64,000 nucleotides of DNA from Microbacterium sp. No. 7 (GTDB lineage Bacteria; Actinomycetota; Actinomycetes; Actinomycetales; Microbacteriaceae), in the NCBI RefSeq assembly GCF_001314225.1, contig NZ_CP012697.1, positions 868,001-932,000 on the forward strand, in the 5' to 3' direction. Below are positions 8,991 through 18,063 of this stretch, in pieces (the first letter of the stretch is position 1; every line of letters starts with the position of its first letter). The notes under the pieces were generated by a model. It had not been told where the DNA came from. It saw nothing but the letters and a program-made list of their open reading frames with translations, and searched no databases. Made by a program: the position numbers and the translations under genes.

Positions 8991-9051
8991 GGATCTTTGG
9001 TGTGCGGCTCCGCTGATCCGCCGCCACGAACGTGAGCCCTCCACTGGCGCG

Positions 9052-9075
9052 TTCCGCGGGCCTCGACCCGCGGAA
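9052..9075 (+). promoter_or_regulatory. Hairpin in the rplM leader
   Basis: TTCCGCGGG pairs perfectly with CCCGCGGAA around a 6-nt loop in the untranslated leader of rplM. Such leaders can bind a ribosomal protein for autoregulation; that role here is inference. Confidence 0.35.
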
Positions 9076-9131
9076 GAGCCCCGGAGCGGGATTCACGAAC
9101 CACTCCGTTCGATCAAGAAAGCAGCACTACT

Positions 9132-9578
9132 GTGACGCGCACTTACACCCCCAAGGCGGGCCAGACCCAGCGTGACTGGCTGGTCATCGACGCCACCGAC
9201 GTCGTGCTCGGCCGCCTGGCCTCGCACGCGGCCGCCCTGCTCCGCGGCAAGCACAAGCCGACCTTCGCCAACCACATCGACACCGGCGACTTCGTCATCA
9301 TCGTGAACGCCGACAAGGTCGCGCTCACGGGCCAGAAGCTGCAGCAGAAGCGGGCCTACCGCCACTCGGGCTACCCGGGCGGCCTCAAGTCGGTCAGCTA
9401 CGCCGAGCTGCTCGAGAAGAACCCCGTGCGCGCCGTCGAGAAGGCCGTGCGCGGAATGCTCCCCAAGAACAGCCTGGGTCGCCAGCAGCTGTCGAAGCTC
9501 AAGGTCTACGCCGGTGCCGAGCACCCGCACGCGGCCCAGCAGCCCACCCCCTACACGTTCGACCAGGTCGCCCAGTAA
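9132..9578 (+). CDS. rplM: 50S ribosomal protein L13
   Basis: Large-subunit ribosomal protein of 148 aa, the normal length. It begins [15 protein letters not shown], followed by the family signature [27 protein letters not shown] and the C-terminal [13 protein letters not shown] are typical of actinobacterial L13. The GTG at 9132 fits the conserved N-terminus. It is followed after 26 nt by rpsI, the universal L13-S9 pair, under the promoter at 8961-8990. Confidence 0.97.
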   Translation: MTRTYTPKAGQTQRDWLVIDATDVVLGRLASHAAALLRGKHKPTFANHIDTGDFVIIVNADKVALTGQKLQQKRAYRHSGYPGGLKSVSYAELLEKNPVRAVEKAVRGMLPKNSLGRQQLSKLKVYAGAEHPHAAQQPTPYTFDQVAQ

Positions 9579-9604
9579 GCGCCGCCGAGATATAGGAAAC
9601 GAAC

Positions 9605-10090
9605 ATGGCGAACATCGCTGACTCCCTCGACCAGACCCCCGAGAACTACACCACCGAGACCCCGGCCGCCGAGGCCGTCGCGGCACCCCGCCCGGTGCTG
9701 TCGGTCCCCGGCGCCGCCGTCGGCCGCCGCAAGCAGGCCATCGCCCGCGTGCGCCTCGTGCCCGGCACCGGCACCATCACCATCAACGGCCGCACGTTCG
9801 AGGACTACTTCCCGAACAAGCTGCACCAGCAGCTCATCACCGACCCGTTCACGGTGCTCGAGCTCGCCGGCGCCTACGACGTCATCGCGCGCATCCACGG
9901 CGGCGGCCCCTCGGGCCAGGCCGGCGCGCTGCGCCTCGGCATCGCCCGTGCGCTCAACGAGATCGACGCCGAGAACAACCGTCCGACCCTCAAGAAGGCC
10001 GGCTTCCTCTCGCGCGACGCTCGCGTGAAGGAGCGCAAGAAGGCCGGTCTCAAGAAGGCGCGCAAGGCTCCTCAGTACTCGAAGCGCTAA
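9605..10090 (+). CDS. rpsI: 30S ribosomal protein S9
   Basis: Small-subunit ribosomal protein of 161 aa with a ~40-residue N-terminal extension, as in many actinobacteria. The core starts at [31 protein letters not shown] and the basic tail APQYSKR, which reaches the decoding site in the family, are present. AGGAAACG precedes the ATG. It is the second gene of the rplM operon and lies 6 nt before glmM, so glmM is probably co-transcribed. Confidence 0.97.
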   Translation: MANIADSLDQTPENYTTETPAAEAVAAPRPVLSVPGAAVGRRKQAIARVRLVPGTGTITINGRTFEDYFPNKLHQQLITDPFTVLELAGAYDVIARIHGGGPSGQAGALRLGIARALNEIDAENNRPTLKKAGFLSRDARVKERKKAGLKKARKAPQYSKR

Positions 10091-10096
10091 TCCTTC

Positions 10097-11443
10097 ATGG
10101 CGCTGTTCGGTACGGATGGTGTGCGCGGCCTGGCCAACGGGCCCGTGCTCACCGCTGAACTCGCTCTCACCCTGGCCCAGGCGACCGCCGTCGTCCTGGG
10201 CCAGGGGCGTATCGCGGAGGCGCGCAAGGCCGCCGGCAAGCGCCTGACGGCCGTCGTCGCGCGCGACCCCCGTGTCTCGGGCCAGTTCCTGAGCGCCGCG
10301 GTCGAGGCGGGGCTCGCCTCGTCGGGCGTCGACGTGCTCGACGCGGGCACGCTGCCCACGCCGGCCGCCGCGTTCCTCGTCAACGACATCGACGCCGACT
10401 TCGGCGTGATGATCTCGGCATCCCACAATCCCGCGCCCGACAACGGCATCAAGATCTTCGCGCGCGGCGGCGTGAAGCTGCCCGACATCGTCGAGCAGCG
10501 CATCGAACGCGCGCTGGAGTGGGACAAGCTGCGTCCCACGGGAGGCGGCGTCGGCCGCGTCATCCGCTTCTCCGACGCCGAGGACCGCTACAGCCTGCAC
10601 CTGCTCGCGTCGCTGCCGCACCGGCTCGACGGCCTGCACGTCGTGCTCGACTGCGCGCACGGCGCCGCCGCGGGCGTCTCGCCCGAGACGTTCCGCAACG
10701 CGGGCGCGAAGGTCACCGTGATCGGCGCCGACCCCGACGGCCTCAACATCAACGACGGCGTGGGCTCGACGCATCTCGGACTGCTCGCGGCCGAGGTCGT
10801 GCGCGTCGGCGCCCACGTCGGCATCGCGCACGACGGCGACGCCGACCGCTGCCTCGCCGTCGACGCGGACGGCAACGTCGTCGACGGCGACCAGATCATG
10901 GCGATCCTCGCGGTCGCGATGAAGCAGCGCGGCAAGCTGTACGACGACACGCTCGTCGCGACCGTGATGAGCAACCTCGGCCTGCACCGGGCGATGGCGG
11001 CGCACGGCATCCGCGTCGAGACGACCGCGGTCGGCGACCGCTACGTGCTGGAGCGCATGACCGAGGGCGGCTACTCGCTCGGCGGCGAGCAGAGCGGCCA
11101 CGTCATCATGAGCGCCTACGCGACGACGGGCGACGGCCTGCTCACGGGCCTGCACCTGTGCGCCGAGATGGTGCGGCAGCGGAAGTCGCTCGCTGAGCTG
11201 GCATCCGTCATGACGGTGTTCCCGCAGGTGCTGATCAACGTGCGCGGCGTCGAGCGCTCGCGCGCGGAGGATGCCGACGTGCTCGCCGCGGTCGAGGAGG
11301 CGTCGGCCCTGCTGGGCGACACCGGCCGCGTGCTGCTGCGTCCGTCGGGCACCGAGCCGATGGTGCGCGTCATGGTCGAGGCATCCACCGAGGCCGACGC
11401 CCGCCGCATCGCCGAGCGCCTCGCGGAGGTCGTGCGCGGGTAG
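10097..11443 (+). CDS. glmM: Phosphoglucosamine mutase
   Basis: Converts glucosamine-6-phosphate to glucosamine-1-phosphate for UDP-GlcNAc and peptidoglycan synthesis in the cytoplasm. At 448 aa it is family-typical. FGTDGVRG near residue 4, the phosphoserine loop ISASHNP (catalytic Ser 109), the metal loop DGDADR near 252 and the phosphate-binding [12 protein letters not shown] near the C-terminus are all visible. It starts 6 nt after rpsI, the common actinobacterial rplM-rpsI-glmM order. glmS, which makes its substrate, lies about 8 kb downstream. Confidence 0.96.
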   Translation: MALFGTDGVRGLANGPVLTAELALTLAQATAVVLGQGRIAEARKAAGKRLTAVVARDPRVSGQFLSAAVEAGLASSGVDVLDAGTLPTPAAAFLVNDIDADFGVMISASHNPAPDNGIKIFARGGVKLPDIVEQRIERALEWDKLRPTGGGVGRVIRFSDAEDRYSLHLLASLPHRLDGLHVVLDCAHGAAAGVSPETFRNAGAKVTVIGADPDGLNINDGVGSTHLGLLAAEVVRVGAHVGIAHDGDADRCLAVDADGNVVDGDQIMAILAVAMKQRGKLYDDTLVATVMSNLGLHRAMAAHGIRVETTAVGDRYVLERMTEGGYSLGGEQSGHVIMSAYATTGDGLLTGLHLCAEMVRQRKSLAELASVMTVFPQVLINVRGVERSRAEDADVLAAVEEASALLGDTGRVLLRPSGTEPMVRVMVEASTEADARRIAERLAEVVRG

Positions 11444-11479
11444 CGGCCGGGGTGTCCGCAGCATCCGTTGCTGCGCGGT

Positions 11480-11560
11480 CACGAACCTCGGAGAATCACG
11501 CGAGGTTCGGACGATTCCTGGCATCCGCACCGGACCTCGTGAGATTCTCCGAGGTTCGTG
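11480..11560. repeat. Family A inverted repeat between glmM and the Ppx/GppA gene
   Basis: CACGAACCTCGGAGAATCAC (11480-11499) faces its near-complement at 11539-11560, and GCGAGGTTCGG inside the loop is a partial third arm. It lies between the 3' ends of two convergent genes. The right arm recurs base for base at 47445-47466, and variants are found at 25019-25092 and 45198-45278. Confidence 0.8.
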
Positions 11561-11566
11561 CCGTGG

Positions 11567-12508
11567 TCAGGGCAGAGGCACACCGGAGAGCTGCTCGATG
11601 TAGCGCAGCAGCACGCCCTCGCGCAGGGCCCACGGGCTGACCTCGAGCTCGTCGACGTCGAACGCCTTCATCGCCTGGTGCACGACGACGGCCGCGGCGA
11701 CGATCTGGAACGTGCGGTCGGCCGTGATGCCCGGCAGCTCCTGCCGCGTCTCGGCGGGGATGCGGGCGAGGCGCGGGATCCACGACTTCAGCGCCGCGCG
11801 GGGGAGGATCATCCGCTCGATGCCCGACCAGCCCGGCACGGGATAGCCCGCGAGCTTCGCGAGCGACCGGATCGCCTTCGACGACCCCACGACGTGATCC
11901 GGGCTCGGCTGGTCCGCGAACCGCGCGGCGATCGGCCCGAGCGTCGTGCGCGCGTGGGCGCGCAGCGCGCTGATCGCCGCGTCGTCGGGCGGGTCGGACG
12001 GCAGGAACTCGACGGTCATGCGTCCCGCGCCGAGCGGGGCGGATGCCGCGACCTCCGGCAGCTCGTCGCTGCCCGCGGCCAGCTCGAGCGAGCCGCCGCC
12101 GATGTCGAACAGCATGATCTGGCCCGCCGACCAGCCGAACCAGCGCCGCACCGCGAGGAACGTGTAGCGCGCCTCGTCCTCGCCGCCGAGCACCTGCAGC
12201 GGCTGCCCGAGCGCCGCCTCGATGCGGGCGATCACCTCCGCGCCGTTCGCGGCCTCGCGCACCGCGCTCGTCGCGGTCGCGATGAGCTCCTCGACGTTCT
12301 CGGCGTCGGCGACCTCGCGGGCCTCGGCGGCGGCCGTCTCGAGCCCGCGCACCGCCACCTCGCTCAGCGAGCCGTCGGGCTGCAGATAGCGCATGAGGCG
12401 CAGCACCGTGCGCCGGCTGGTGGTCGCCAGGGGCCGGCCACCGGGGTGCACGTCGGCGACGAGAAGATTGACCGTGTTGGATCCGATGTCCAGAACTCCC
12501 ACGCGCAC
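11567..12508 (-). CDS. Ppx/GppA-family exopolyphosphatase/pppGpp phosphatase-like protein
   Basis: Acts on polyphosphate or (p)ppGpp in the ASKHA fold. At 313 aa it is the short actinobacterial form. The phosphate-1 motif VGVLDIGSNTVNLLV is at the N-terminus. A second glycine-rich phosphate loop, FDIGGGSLELA, lies near 140, and GSSKAIRSLAKLAG is near 205. There is no ribosome site before the GTG at 12508; instead TACGCT lies exactly 6 nt upstream on the minus strand (12515-12520), indicating a leaderless message. Ppx and GppA activities cannot be told apart from sequence. Confidence 0.9.
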   Translation of the reverse strand: MRVGVLDIGSNTVNLLVADVHPGGRPLATTSRRTVLRLMRYLQPDGSLSEVAVRGLETAAAEAREVADAENVEELIATATSAVREAANGAEVIARIEAALGQPLQVLGGEDEARYTFLAVRRWFGWSAGQIMLFDIGGGSLELAAGSDELPEVAASAPLGAGRMTVEFLPSDPPDDAAISALRAHARTTLGPIAARFADQPSPDHVVGSSKAIRSLAKLAGYPVPGWSGIERMILPRAALKSWIPRLARIPAETRQELPGITADRTFQIVAAAVVVHQAMKAFDVDELEVSPWALREGVLLRYIEQLSGVPLP

Positions 12509-12576
12509 AGGAAAAGCGTAGTGGGTGCGCGGATATCGATACGCTCACGCAACATCGCGCGACGTTGACTGAGGGC

Positions 12577-13134
12577 ATGACCGACGACCTCCTGACCCGC
12601 CGCCTCCCCGCCGCCCGGCCGCTGCGTGCCCGCATCGCGGCCCTGTTCGCGACCTACCTCGTCGTGCTCGTCTGGCTCGTGGTGTGGAAGCTCGAGGTGC
12701 CGTTCGCCGACGACGCGGTGCTCCGCCGCCTCAAGCTCGTGCCGTTCGTCGCGGGCGGCGGATACGCCGCGAGCGAGCCCTCGGAGGTGCTCCTGAACGT
12801 GCTCGTCTTCGTCCCGTTCGGGATCTACCTCGGCCTGCTCGCGCCGGGGCGGCCGTGGGCGCGGCACCTCGCCGCGATCGCCGGCGCCAGCCTCGCGATG
12901 GAGGCCGCGCAGTACGTGCTCGCCGTCGGCAGCGCCGACGTCACCGACGTCATCACGAACACGGCGGGCGGCGTCGTCGGGCTCGTGCTGCTGAGCGCCC
13001 TGCGGCGGGGACTGGGCCGGCGGACGGATGCCGCGATGGCCCGTGTCTGCCTGGCCGCGACCGTGGTCGTCGTCGCGGCGTGCGCCGTCTTCGTCGCGTC
13101 GCCCGTGCACTACCTCCATCGGATCGGGGTCTGA
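12577..13134 (+). CDS. VanZ-like membrane protein
   Basis: Membrane protein of 185 aa with four hydrophobic segments and the VanZ-family pattern: LKLVPF, then LLNVLVFVPFGIYLG, then ASLAMEAAQYVL and DVTDVITNTAGGVVG. VanZ relatives are small integral membrane proteins, and apart from a link to teicoplanin resistance their role is unclear. The start is uncertain. ATG 12577 is preferred to the in-frame TTG at 12565, but GAGGG is only one base away. It is divergent from the Ppx/GppA gene across a 68-bp gap. Confidence 0.8.
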   Translation: MTDDLLTRRLPAARPLRARIAALFATYLVVLVWLVVWKLEVPFADDAVLRRLKLVPFVAGGGYAASEPSEVLLNVLVFVPFGIYLGLLAPGRPWARHLAAIAGASLAMEAAQYVLAVGSADVTDVITNTAGGVVGLVLLSALRRGLGRRTDAAMARVCLAATVVVVAACAVFVASPVHYLHRIGV

Positions 13135-13171
13135 GCGGGGCGGCGGGAGGTGCGGGCGCGCTGAGGCGCCC

Positions 13172-13211
13172 GGCGACACGGCGACACGATGACATGGCGA
13201 CACGGCGACAC
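13172..13211 (+). repeat. Five tandem 8-bp units (GGCGACAC)
   Basis: Four exact GGCGACAC units and one degenerate unit (GATGACAT) lie in the short gap between the VanZ-like and DUF4012 genes. It is a microsatellite-like tract with no evident coding role. Confidence 0.8.
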
Positions 13212-13258
13212 CGGGGCGGCTTCGGCTGTTGCACAGGGGGATGCGGTTGACTGGGGGG

Positions 13259-15112
13259 ATGGGGAACACCGAGGCGCCCTTGCGGCGCGATCGATCCAAT
13301 CGCGCCCCGGCCCCGGTGCCGGCTCCCGCGCGCACGCGACGACCGCTGCTGAAGAGCTTCCGCCTCTGGATCCCGGTGACGATCGTCGTGCTGCTCATCG
13401 CGGGCGCCGTCGTCGCCGCGGTGGCGGGCAAGGCGCTGCTCGACCGCGCCTACGCCGCGCGCGACGCGCTCGAAGAGGCGATCCCCCTGGCATCCGTCGC
13501 GAAGCAGCAGATCCTCGACGGCGACACGGCGGGCGCGCAGGCGACGGCCGAGCGGCTCGCGAGCCTCACCGCGACGGCGCGCGCGCAGACGGGCGGCCGC
13601 CTGTGGTCGTACGCCGAGGCGCTGCCGATCGCGGGCACCAACCTCACGGCCGTGCGCACCGTCGCCGCGGTCGTCGACGACCTCGTCACCGACGCCGTCA
13701 CCCCCGCGACCGGCCTCTCGATCGCGTCGCTCGCGCCCGTGGACGGGCGCATCGACACGGCGGCGCTCGCCGCGGCATCCGACATCGTCGATCGGGCCGC
13801 GGATGCCGTCGTGCACGCGCGCGCGGAGATCGACGGCGTCGACCGCGACGGCCTCATCGACCAGGTCTCGGGCGGCCTCACACGCCTCGACGACGCGATC
13901 GCCGACCTCGAGCCGCTCATCGAGCCCGCGCAGCAGGTGCTCGCCGTGCTGCCCGGCGTGCTCGGCGCCGACGCCCCGCGCAACTACCTCGTGATGGTGC
14001 AGAACAACGCCGAGTCGCGCGGCACGGGCGGCAATCCCGCCGCACTCGTCGTGATCAACGCCGACGACGGCGCGATCTCGATCGCCGAGCAGGCGTCGAG
14101 CCAGGACTTCGAGAACGGGCGGCCCTGGACCGTCACCGACCTCGACCCCGAGACCGAGGCGCTCTACGGCGACAAGGTCGGCCGCTACATGCAGGACGTC
14201 ACCATGACGCCCGACTTCGCCGAGTCGGCGCGCATCATGCGCGCGTTCTGGGACGAGAGCTTCGGCACGCCGATCGACGCGGCCGTCTCGATCGACCCCG
14301 TCGCGCTCAGCTACATCCTGCGCGCGACCGGCCCCGTGACGCTGGAGACCGGCGAGCAGCTCACCGCCGACAACGTCGTGCCGCTGCTGCTGAACGAGGT
14401 GTACTTCCGGTTCGACGAACCCGAGATGCAGGACGCCTACTTCGCGATGGCGGCCAAGGGCGTGTTCGACGCGCTCACCTCGGTGAGCGACGTGAAGACG
14501 TTCGTCACCGAGATCTCGCGCGCCGTCGACGAGGGACGCATCATGTACGTGCCCGCGTCGGAAGCCGAGGCGGCGCTCATCGCCGGCAGCAGGCTCGACG
14601 GCAGGCTGCCGGCCGACAACGTCGAGCGCACGATGGTCGGCGTCTACGTCAACGACAACACGGCGAGCAAGCTCGACTACTACCTCGACGTCGCGGCCGG
14701 CGTCGCGACCGACGTGTGCCAGGCCGAGGGACTGCCCACGTTCACCGTGAACGCGCAGCTCACCTCGACCGTGCGCGCCGACGAGGTCGAGGGCCTGCCC
14801 GAGTACGTGTCGTCGGGCCGGTTCTTCCCCAAGGGCGACATCAGCACGTTCCTCGTGCTGTACGGGCCCGTGGGCGGCACGTTCGAGCGCGTGACGGTCG
14901 ACGGCGAGCCCGTCGAGGGCGTCGCGGTCGCGCACCTGGGCCGCCCCGCGGTCAAGGTCGAGGTGCTCAACACGCCCGAGTCGACGCGCACCGTACAGGC
15001 GGTGTTCACCGGCACCGACGGCGAGTACGGCCCCGTCGAGCTGTGGCACACGCCGATGGCGCGCGCGACCCCCGTGACGATCGACGCGCCGGGGTGCGCC
15101 GCGCCCGAGTAG
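13259..15112 (+). CDS. DUF4012 domain-containing membrane-anchored protein
   Basis: DUF4012-family protein of 617 aa. It has a short basic N-terminus, one transmembrane helix at about 37-58, and a long extracellular part. The family hallmark YLVMVQNNAESRGTGG is near residue 244, with LRATGPVTLETGEQL and LLNEVYFRF further on. These proteins are common beside polysaccharide genes in actinobacteria; their biochemical role is unknown. Here GtrA and two glycosyltransferases follow, so a role in cell-surface glycan assembly is plausible. The start is uncertain: ATG 13259 is chosen, but TTG 13229 and ATG 13241 are in frame. Confidence 0.85.
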   Translation: MGNTEAPLRRDRSNRAPAPVPAPARTRRPLLKSFRLWIPVTIVVLLIAGAVVAAVAGKALLDRAYAARDALEEAIPLASVAKQQILDGDTAGAQATAERLASLTATARAQTGGRLWSYAEALPIAGTNLTAVRTVAAVVDDLVTDAVTPATGLSIASLAPVDGRIDTAALAAASDIVDRAADAVVHARAEIDGVDRDGLIDQVSGGLTRLDDAIADLEPLIEPAQQVLAVLPGVLGADAPRNYLVMVQNNAESRGTGGNPAALVVINADDGAISIAEQASSQDFENGRPWTVTDLDPETEALYGDKVGRYMQDVTMTPDFAESARIMRAFWDESFGTPIDAAVSIDPVALSYILRATGPVTLETGEQLTADNVVPLLLNEVYFRFDEPEMQDAYFAMAAKGVFDALTSVSDVKTFVTEISRAVDEGRIMYVPASEAEAALIAGSRLDGRLPADNVERTMVGVYVNDNTASKLDYYLDVAAGVATDVCQAEGLPTFTVNAQLTSTVRADEVEGLPEYVSSGRFFPKGDISTFLVLYGPVGGTFERVTVDGEPVEGVAVAHLGRPAVKVEVLNTPESTRTVQAVFTGTDGEYGPVELWHTPMARATPVTIDAPGCAAPE

Positions 15113-15160
15113 CCCCGGCGTCCGCGCCGGCCCGCGCCGCGCGGCTCCCGTGCCCACGCT

Positions 15161-15235
15161 GTTCACAACTCAGGAGATCTGCGGGGTGCGGGGGCCCTGG
15201 GGCGGTCGGGCGGCCGTTCTTCCTGAATTGTGAAC
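15161..15235. repeat. Family I inverted repeat between the DUF4012 and gtrA-like genes
   Basis: GTTCACAACTCAGGA (15161-15175) pairs with 15221-15235 with one mismatch, around a ~45-nt GC-rich loop. It lies between two convergent gene ends and could act as a bidirectional terminator. Confidence 0.75.
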
Positions 15236-15272
15236 GCCGTCGGCGCCCATCGGGTAGGGCGGGATGCCGGGG

Positions 15273-15722
15273 TCAGGTCGTCGCGGCGGCGGAGACCCGG
15301 AACACCAGCTTGTGGTAGAGCACGAAGCGCACGAACACGACGATGACGATGCTCACGATGTTGACCGCGTTGACCACGAAAGGACCGACCGTGCGGTCGA
15401 GGATCGCCTGCGCGAGCTCCACGCCGACCCACATGAGCAGCGCCCCCAGCGCGGTGCACGCCGCGTTCACGAGCAGGAACAGCGTGAGCTCGACCCAGCG
15501 CCGCCGGCGCGCCCGGTCGCGGAACGTCCACTGCCGGTTGCCGAAGTAGGCGTTCACGAGTGCCACGAGCGACGCGATGATCTTCGCCGACACGAGGTCG
15601 ACGCCCATCGTGTAGTGCAGCAGGTTGAACACCGCGATCTCGATGAGGGTGCTGAGGGCGCCGACGGTGAGGAAGCGGCTGCCGAGCGCCGCCAGGCGCT
15701 TGATACGGGGCGGAAGAGTCAT
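15273..15722 (-). CDS. GtrA-family membrane protein (putative polyprenyl-linked sugar flippase)
   Basis: Small membrane protein of 149 aa with four transmembrane helices. FLTVGALSTLIEIAVFNLL opens the GtrA domain and the motif NAYFGNRQWTF near 60 is diagnostic, with VLYHKLVF near the end. GtrA proteins are thought to move undecaprenyl- or decaprenyl-linked sugars across the membrane. It diverges from a DPM-type glycosyltransferase with only 20 bp between start codons, which fits a donor-synthesis plus flipping module. The -10 box on this strand is TAGCGT (15731-15736), 8 nt from the ATG. Confidence 0.9.
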   Translation of the reverse strand: MTLPPRIKRLAALGSRFLTVGALSTLIEIAVFNLLHYTMGVDLVSAKIIASLVALVNAYFGNRQWTFRDRARRRRWVELTLFLLVNAACTALGALLMWVGVELAQAILDRTVGPFVVNAVNIVSIVIVVFVRFVLYHKLVFRVSAAATT

Positions 15723-15729
15723 CTTCGAC

Positions 15730-15736
15730 TACGCTA
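15730..15736. promoter_or_regulatory. Shared, nearly palindromic -10 box for two divergent genes
   Basis: TACGCTA reads TACGCT on the plus strand, 7 nt before the glycosyltransferase GTG at 15743. It reads TAGCGT on the minus strand, 8 nt before the GtrA ATG at 15722. Both messages would be leaderless or nearly so and could not be initiated simultaneously. Confidence 0.55.
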
Positions 15737-15742
15737 CCGCTG

Positions 15743-16534
15743 GTGACCATCACTCACGTCGCGGTCGTCATGCCCGCCTACAACGAGGCCGACGGCATCG
15801 CGGGATTTCTCGCCGAGATCCACGCGCACGTCGCACCGCTCGTGGAGCGGCTCGACATCGTCGTCGTCGCCGACGACCGATCGACGGATGCCACGGCATC
15901 CGTCGTCGACGCGGTCGGCCTGCCGAACGTGATCGTGCAGACGCAGCTCGCCAACCGCGGCCACGGCCCCACCGCGCTCGCCGCCTACCGCGCCGGGCTG
16001 CAGACCGGGGCCGACGCGATCGTGCACGTCGACGGCGACGGCCAGTTCGACGGCGCCGACTTCCCGCGCGTGCTGCGCGCGTTCGAGACGACGGGCGCCG
16101 ACGTCGTGCACGGCGTGCGCCGCGGCCGCGAGGACCCCTGGTACCGGCGCGCCCTGAGCGCCTCGCTCCGGCTGCTCGTGAGCCCCTTCGCGGGCCGCGC
16201 GATCCCCGACATCAACACGCCGCTGCGCGTCTACCGGCCCGAGGCGCTGCGCGCCCTCGTCGAGGCCCTGGGGCCCGACGCGCTCGTGCCGCACGTGCAC
16301 TTCTCGCTCGCCGAGGCGCGCGCCGGCCTGCGCGTGCGCTACGTCGCGGTGCGCAGCCTTCCGCGCCGCGGCGCGGAGACGACCGGCACCATGTGGGGCA
16401 CGCAGGGCGAGCCCAAGCTGCCGCCGCCGCGCCTGCGCCGCTTCGCACGCGACGCGCTGGGCGAGGTGTGGCGGCTGTCGCTGCGGCCGGGCGCACCCAT
16501 GAGGCTTCTCGACGGGACGGGGACCGGGCGCTGA
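15743..16534 (+). CDS. Family 2 glycosyltransferase (DPM1-like)
   Basis: GT2-fold enzyme of 263 aa expected to transfer a sugar from an NDP donor, probably to polyprenyl phosphate. VVMPAYNEADGI is the start of the fold. ADDRSTDAT contains the nucleotide-contact Asp residues and HVDGDGQFD the metal-binding DxD-type site. There is no C-terminal membrane anchor. Adjacent GtrA and a GT-C membrane enzyme suggest the chain polyprenyl-P-sugar synthesis, flipping, transfer outside. The GTG start is supported by TACGCT 7 nt upstream. The next gene starts 22 nt downstream. Confidence 0.88.
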   Translation: MTITHVAVVMPAYNEADGIAGFLAEIHAHVAPLVERLDIVVVADDRSTDATASVVDAVGLPNVIVQTQLANRGHGPTALAAYRAGLQTGADAIVHVDGDGQFDGADFPRVLRAFETTGADVVHGVRRGREDPWYRRALSASLRLLVSPFAGRAIPDINTPLRVYRPEALRALVEALGPDALVPHVHFSLAEARAGLRVRYVAVRSLPRRGAETTGTMWGTQGEPKLPPPRLRRFARDALGEVWRLSLRPGAPMRLLDGTGTGR

Positions 16535-16556
16535 TGGGGCCGACGGGGGAGGTCGC

Positions 16557-18017
16557 ATGGCACGGCTGAGGTCGACCGCCTTCGGCATCCTTCTCGCCGT
16601 CGTGCTGCTCGCACACGTGATCGTGCTGTGGGTGAGCATCGTCCGCAACACCCTGTGGGAGGACGAGGCGTTCAACCTCACCGTGCCGCTCAACCTGCTG
16701 CGCGGGCTCGGCTACACGAGCGACGGGCTGCTCTCGGGGAGCCTGCCCACCCCGTTCGACGTGCGCATCTCGACGGGGCCCGTCGTGCTGCTGCCGATCG
16801 CCGCCGTGCTCTCCACCGGCGTCGACCCCGTCGTCGGCGGCCGGCTCGTGCCCGCCGCCTTCTCCGTCGCGCTGCTCGTCGCCGTGTGGATGCTGGGACG
16901 CCGCATCGGCGGCCGCTGGGCGGCGCTGGTCGCCCTGGCCGTGCCGCTCGCGTTCGACGCGACGCGGCTGCCATCGCCCATCCAGGGCCCGGCCGACGTG
17001 CTCGGCGAGGTCGCCGCCGCGGCGCTGCTCGCATGGGCGCTCGTCGCGCTGCAGCGGCATCCGTGGCTTGCGGGACTGCTCGTCGGCCTCGCCGTGCAGT
17101 CCAAGTACATCGCGCTGCTCGCGGCCCCCGCGTTCGCGGTCGGGCTGCTGCTGACGTGGGGCGGAAAGCCGTGGCGCCGACGCATCGTCGAGGCGGTCAC
17201 GGCGGTCGGCGGTGTCCTCCTGCCGAGCGTGCTGTACGCCCTGTGGGTCAAGCTCGCGTCGCCGCCCGGCGGCCTCACGGGGCTGTGGTTCGCGACCCGG
17301 GACTTCGTCGAGACCGGCGGCCAGCAGGGCTACCACTCGACGTTCGGCGAGAAGCTCGCGGTGCTCGCCGAGTCGTGGCGCCTGCCGGTGCCGCTCGTCG
17401 TGGCCGTCGTGCTCGTCGGCGCCGCCGCCCTGATCGCGGCGGGCGTGCTCCTCGCCCGCGACCCGCGGCTGCGGCGCAACGCGACGGGCGACGACGGCCG
17501 GGCGGCGTTCGCGCCGCTCGCGGTCGCCGCGCTCGGCGTCGCGCTGTACGTCGTGTGGTGGGCGCAGGCGTCGCACACGCCGCTGTGGGTGCGGCATCCC
17601 GCACCGGGCCTGCTCGCGTTCACGCCCGTGCTGGCGGCGTACGTCGTGGCGGCCCTGCGCGTGCTCGCGGCGCGCGCGCGCGCGGTTGCCGCGGTCGGCG
17701 GGGCCGTCGTCGCCGGCGTGATCGGGGCGCAGGCCGTCGTCGCGGTCGTCGCCGCGGCATCGGTGTCGCCGGCCGACCTCGACGCGGTGCGCGCCGTCGC
17801 CGCCGACATCGCCGCGCTCGACCAGGAGCGCATCGCCACCGACTGGGGCCGCAGCGTCAGCCCCGTCGTGCTGTCGGGGGCGCACGGCGCGCTCGCCGAC
17901 GCCCCGCCCGAGAACATCGAGGGGCTCCTGCGCCTCGTCGCGGGGGAGGAGTGCCCGGCATCCACCACCCTCGTGACGACGACCGTGGGACACGTGATCT
18001 GCGCCCCGGCGCCGTGA
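16557..18017 (+). CDS. GT-C-type membrane glycosyltransferase (ArnT/PMT-like)
   Basis: Polytopic membrane protein of 486 aa with about ten hydrophobic helices. The first periplasmic loop contains WEDEAFN near 32-38, the acidic signature of GT-C/GT39 enzymes that use polyprenyl-phosphate sugars. A conserved-looking QSKYIALLA lies near 180. It is probably co-transcribed with the GT2 gene 22 nt upstream and would use the flipped lipid-linked sugar to glycosylate an external acceptor. The acceptor is unknown. The ATG at 16557 follows GGGGGAGG with short spacing. Confidence 0.8.
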   Translation: MARLRSTAFGILLAVVLLAHVIVLWVSIVRNTLWEDEAFNLTVPLNLLRGLGYTSDGLLSGSLPTPFDVRISTGPVVLLPIAAVLSTGVDPVVGGRLVPAAFSVALLVAVWMLGRRIGGRWAALVALAVPLAFDATRLPSPIQGPADVLGEVAAAALLAWALVALQRHPWLAGLLVGLAVQSKYIALLAAPAFAVGLLLTWGGKPWRRRIVEAVTAVGGVLLPSVLYALWVKLASPPGGLTGLWFATRDFVETGGQQGYHSTFGEKLAVLAESWRLPVPLVVAVVLVGAAALIAAGVLLARDPRLRRNATGDDGRAAFAPLAVAALGVALYVVWWAQASHTPLWVRHPAPGLLAFTPVLAAYVVAALRVLAARARAVAAVGGAVVAGVIGAQAVVAVVAAASVSPADLDAVRAVAADIAALDQERIATDWGRSVSPVVLSGAHGALADAPPENIEGLLRLVAGEECPASTTLVTTTVGHVICAPAP

Positions 18018-18050
18018 CCGGGCGCGTCAATCGTTCGTCGGACGGACCGC

Positions 18051-18056
18051 TAGAGT
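18051..18056 (+). promoter_or_regulatory. -10 box (TAGAGT) giving leaderless coaA mRNA
   Basis: TAGAGT ends 7 nt before the coaA ATG and no ribosome site is present, so transcription probably starts at or beside the A of the ATG. Confidence 0.5.
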
Positions 18057-18063
18057 TGCGCAT

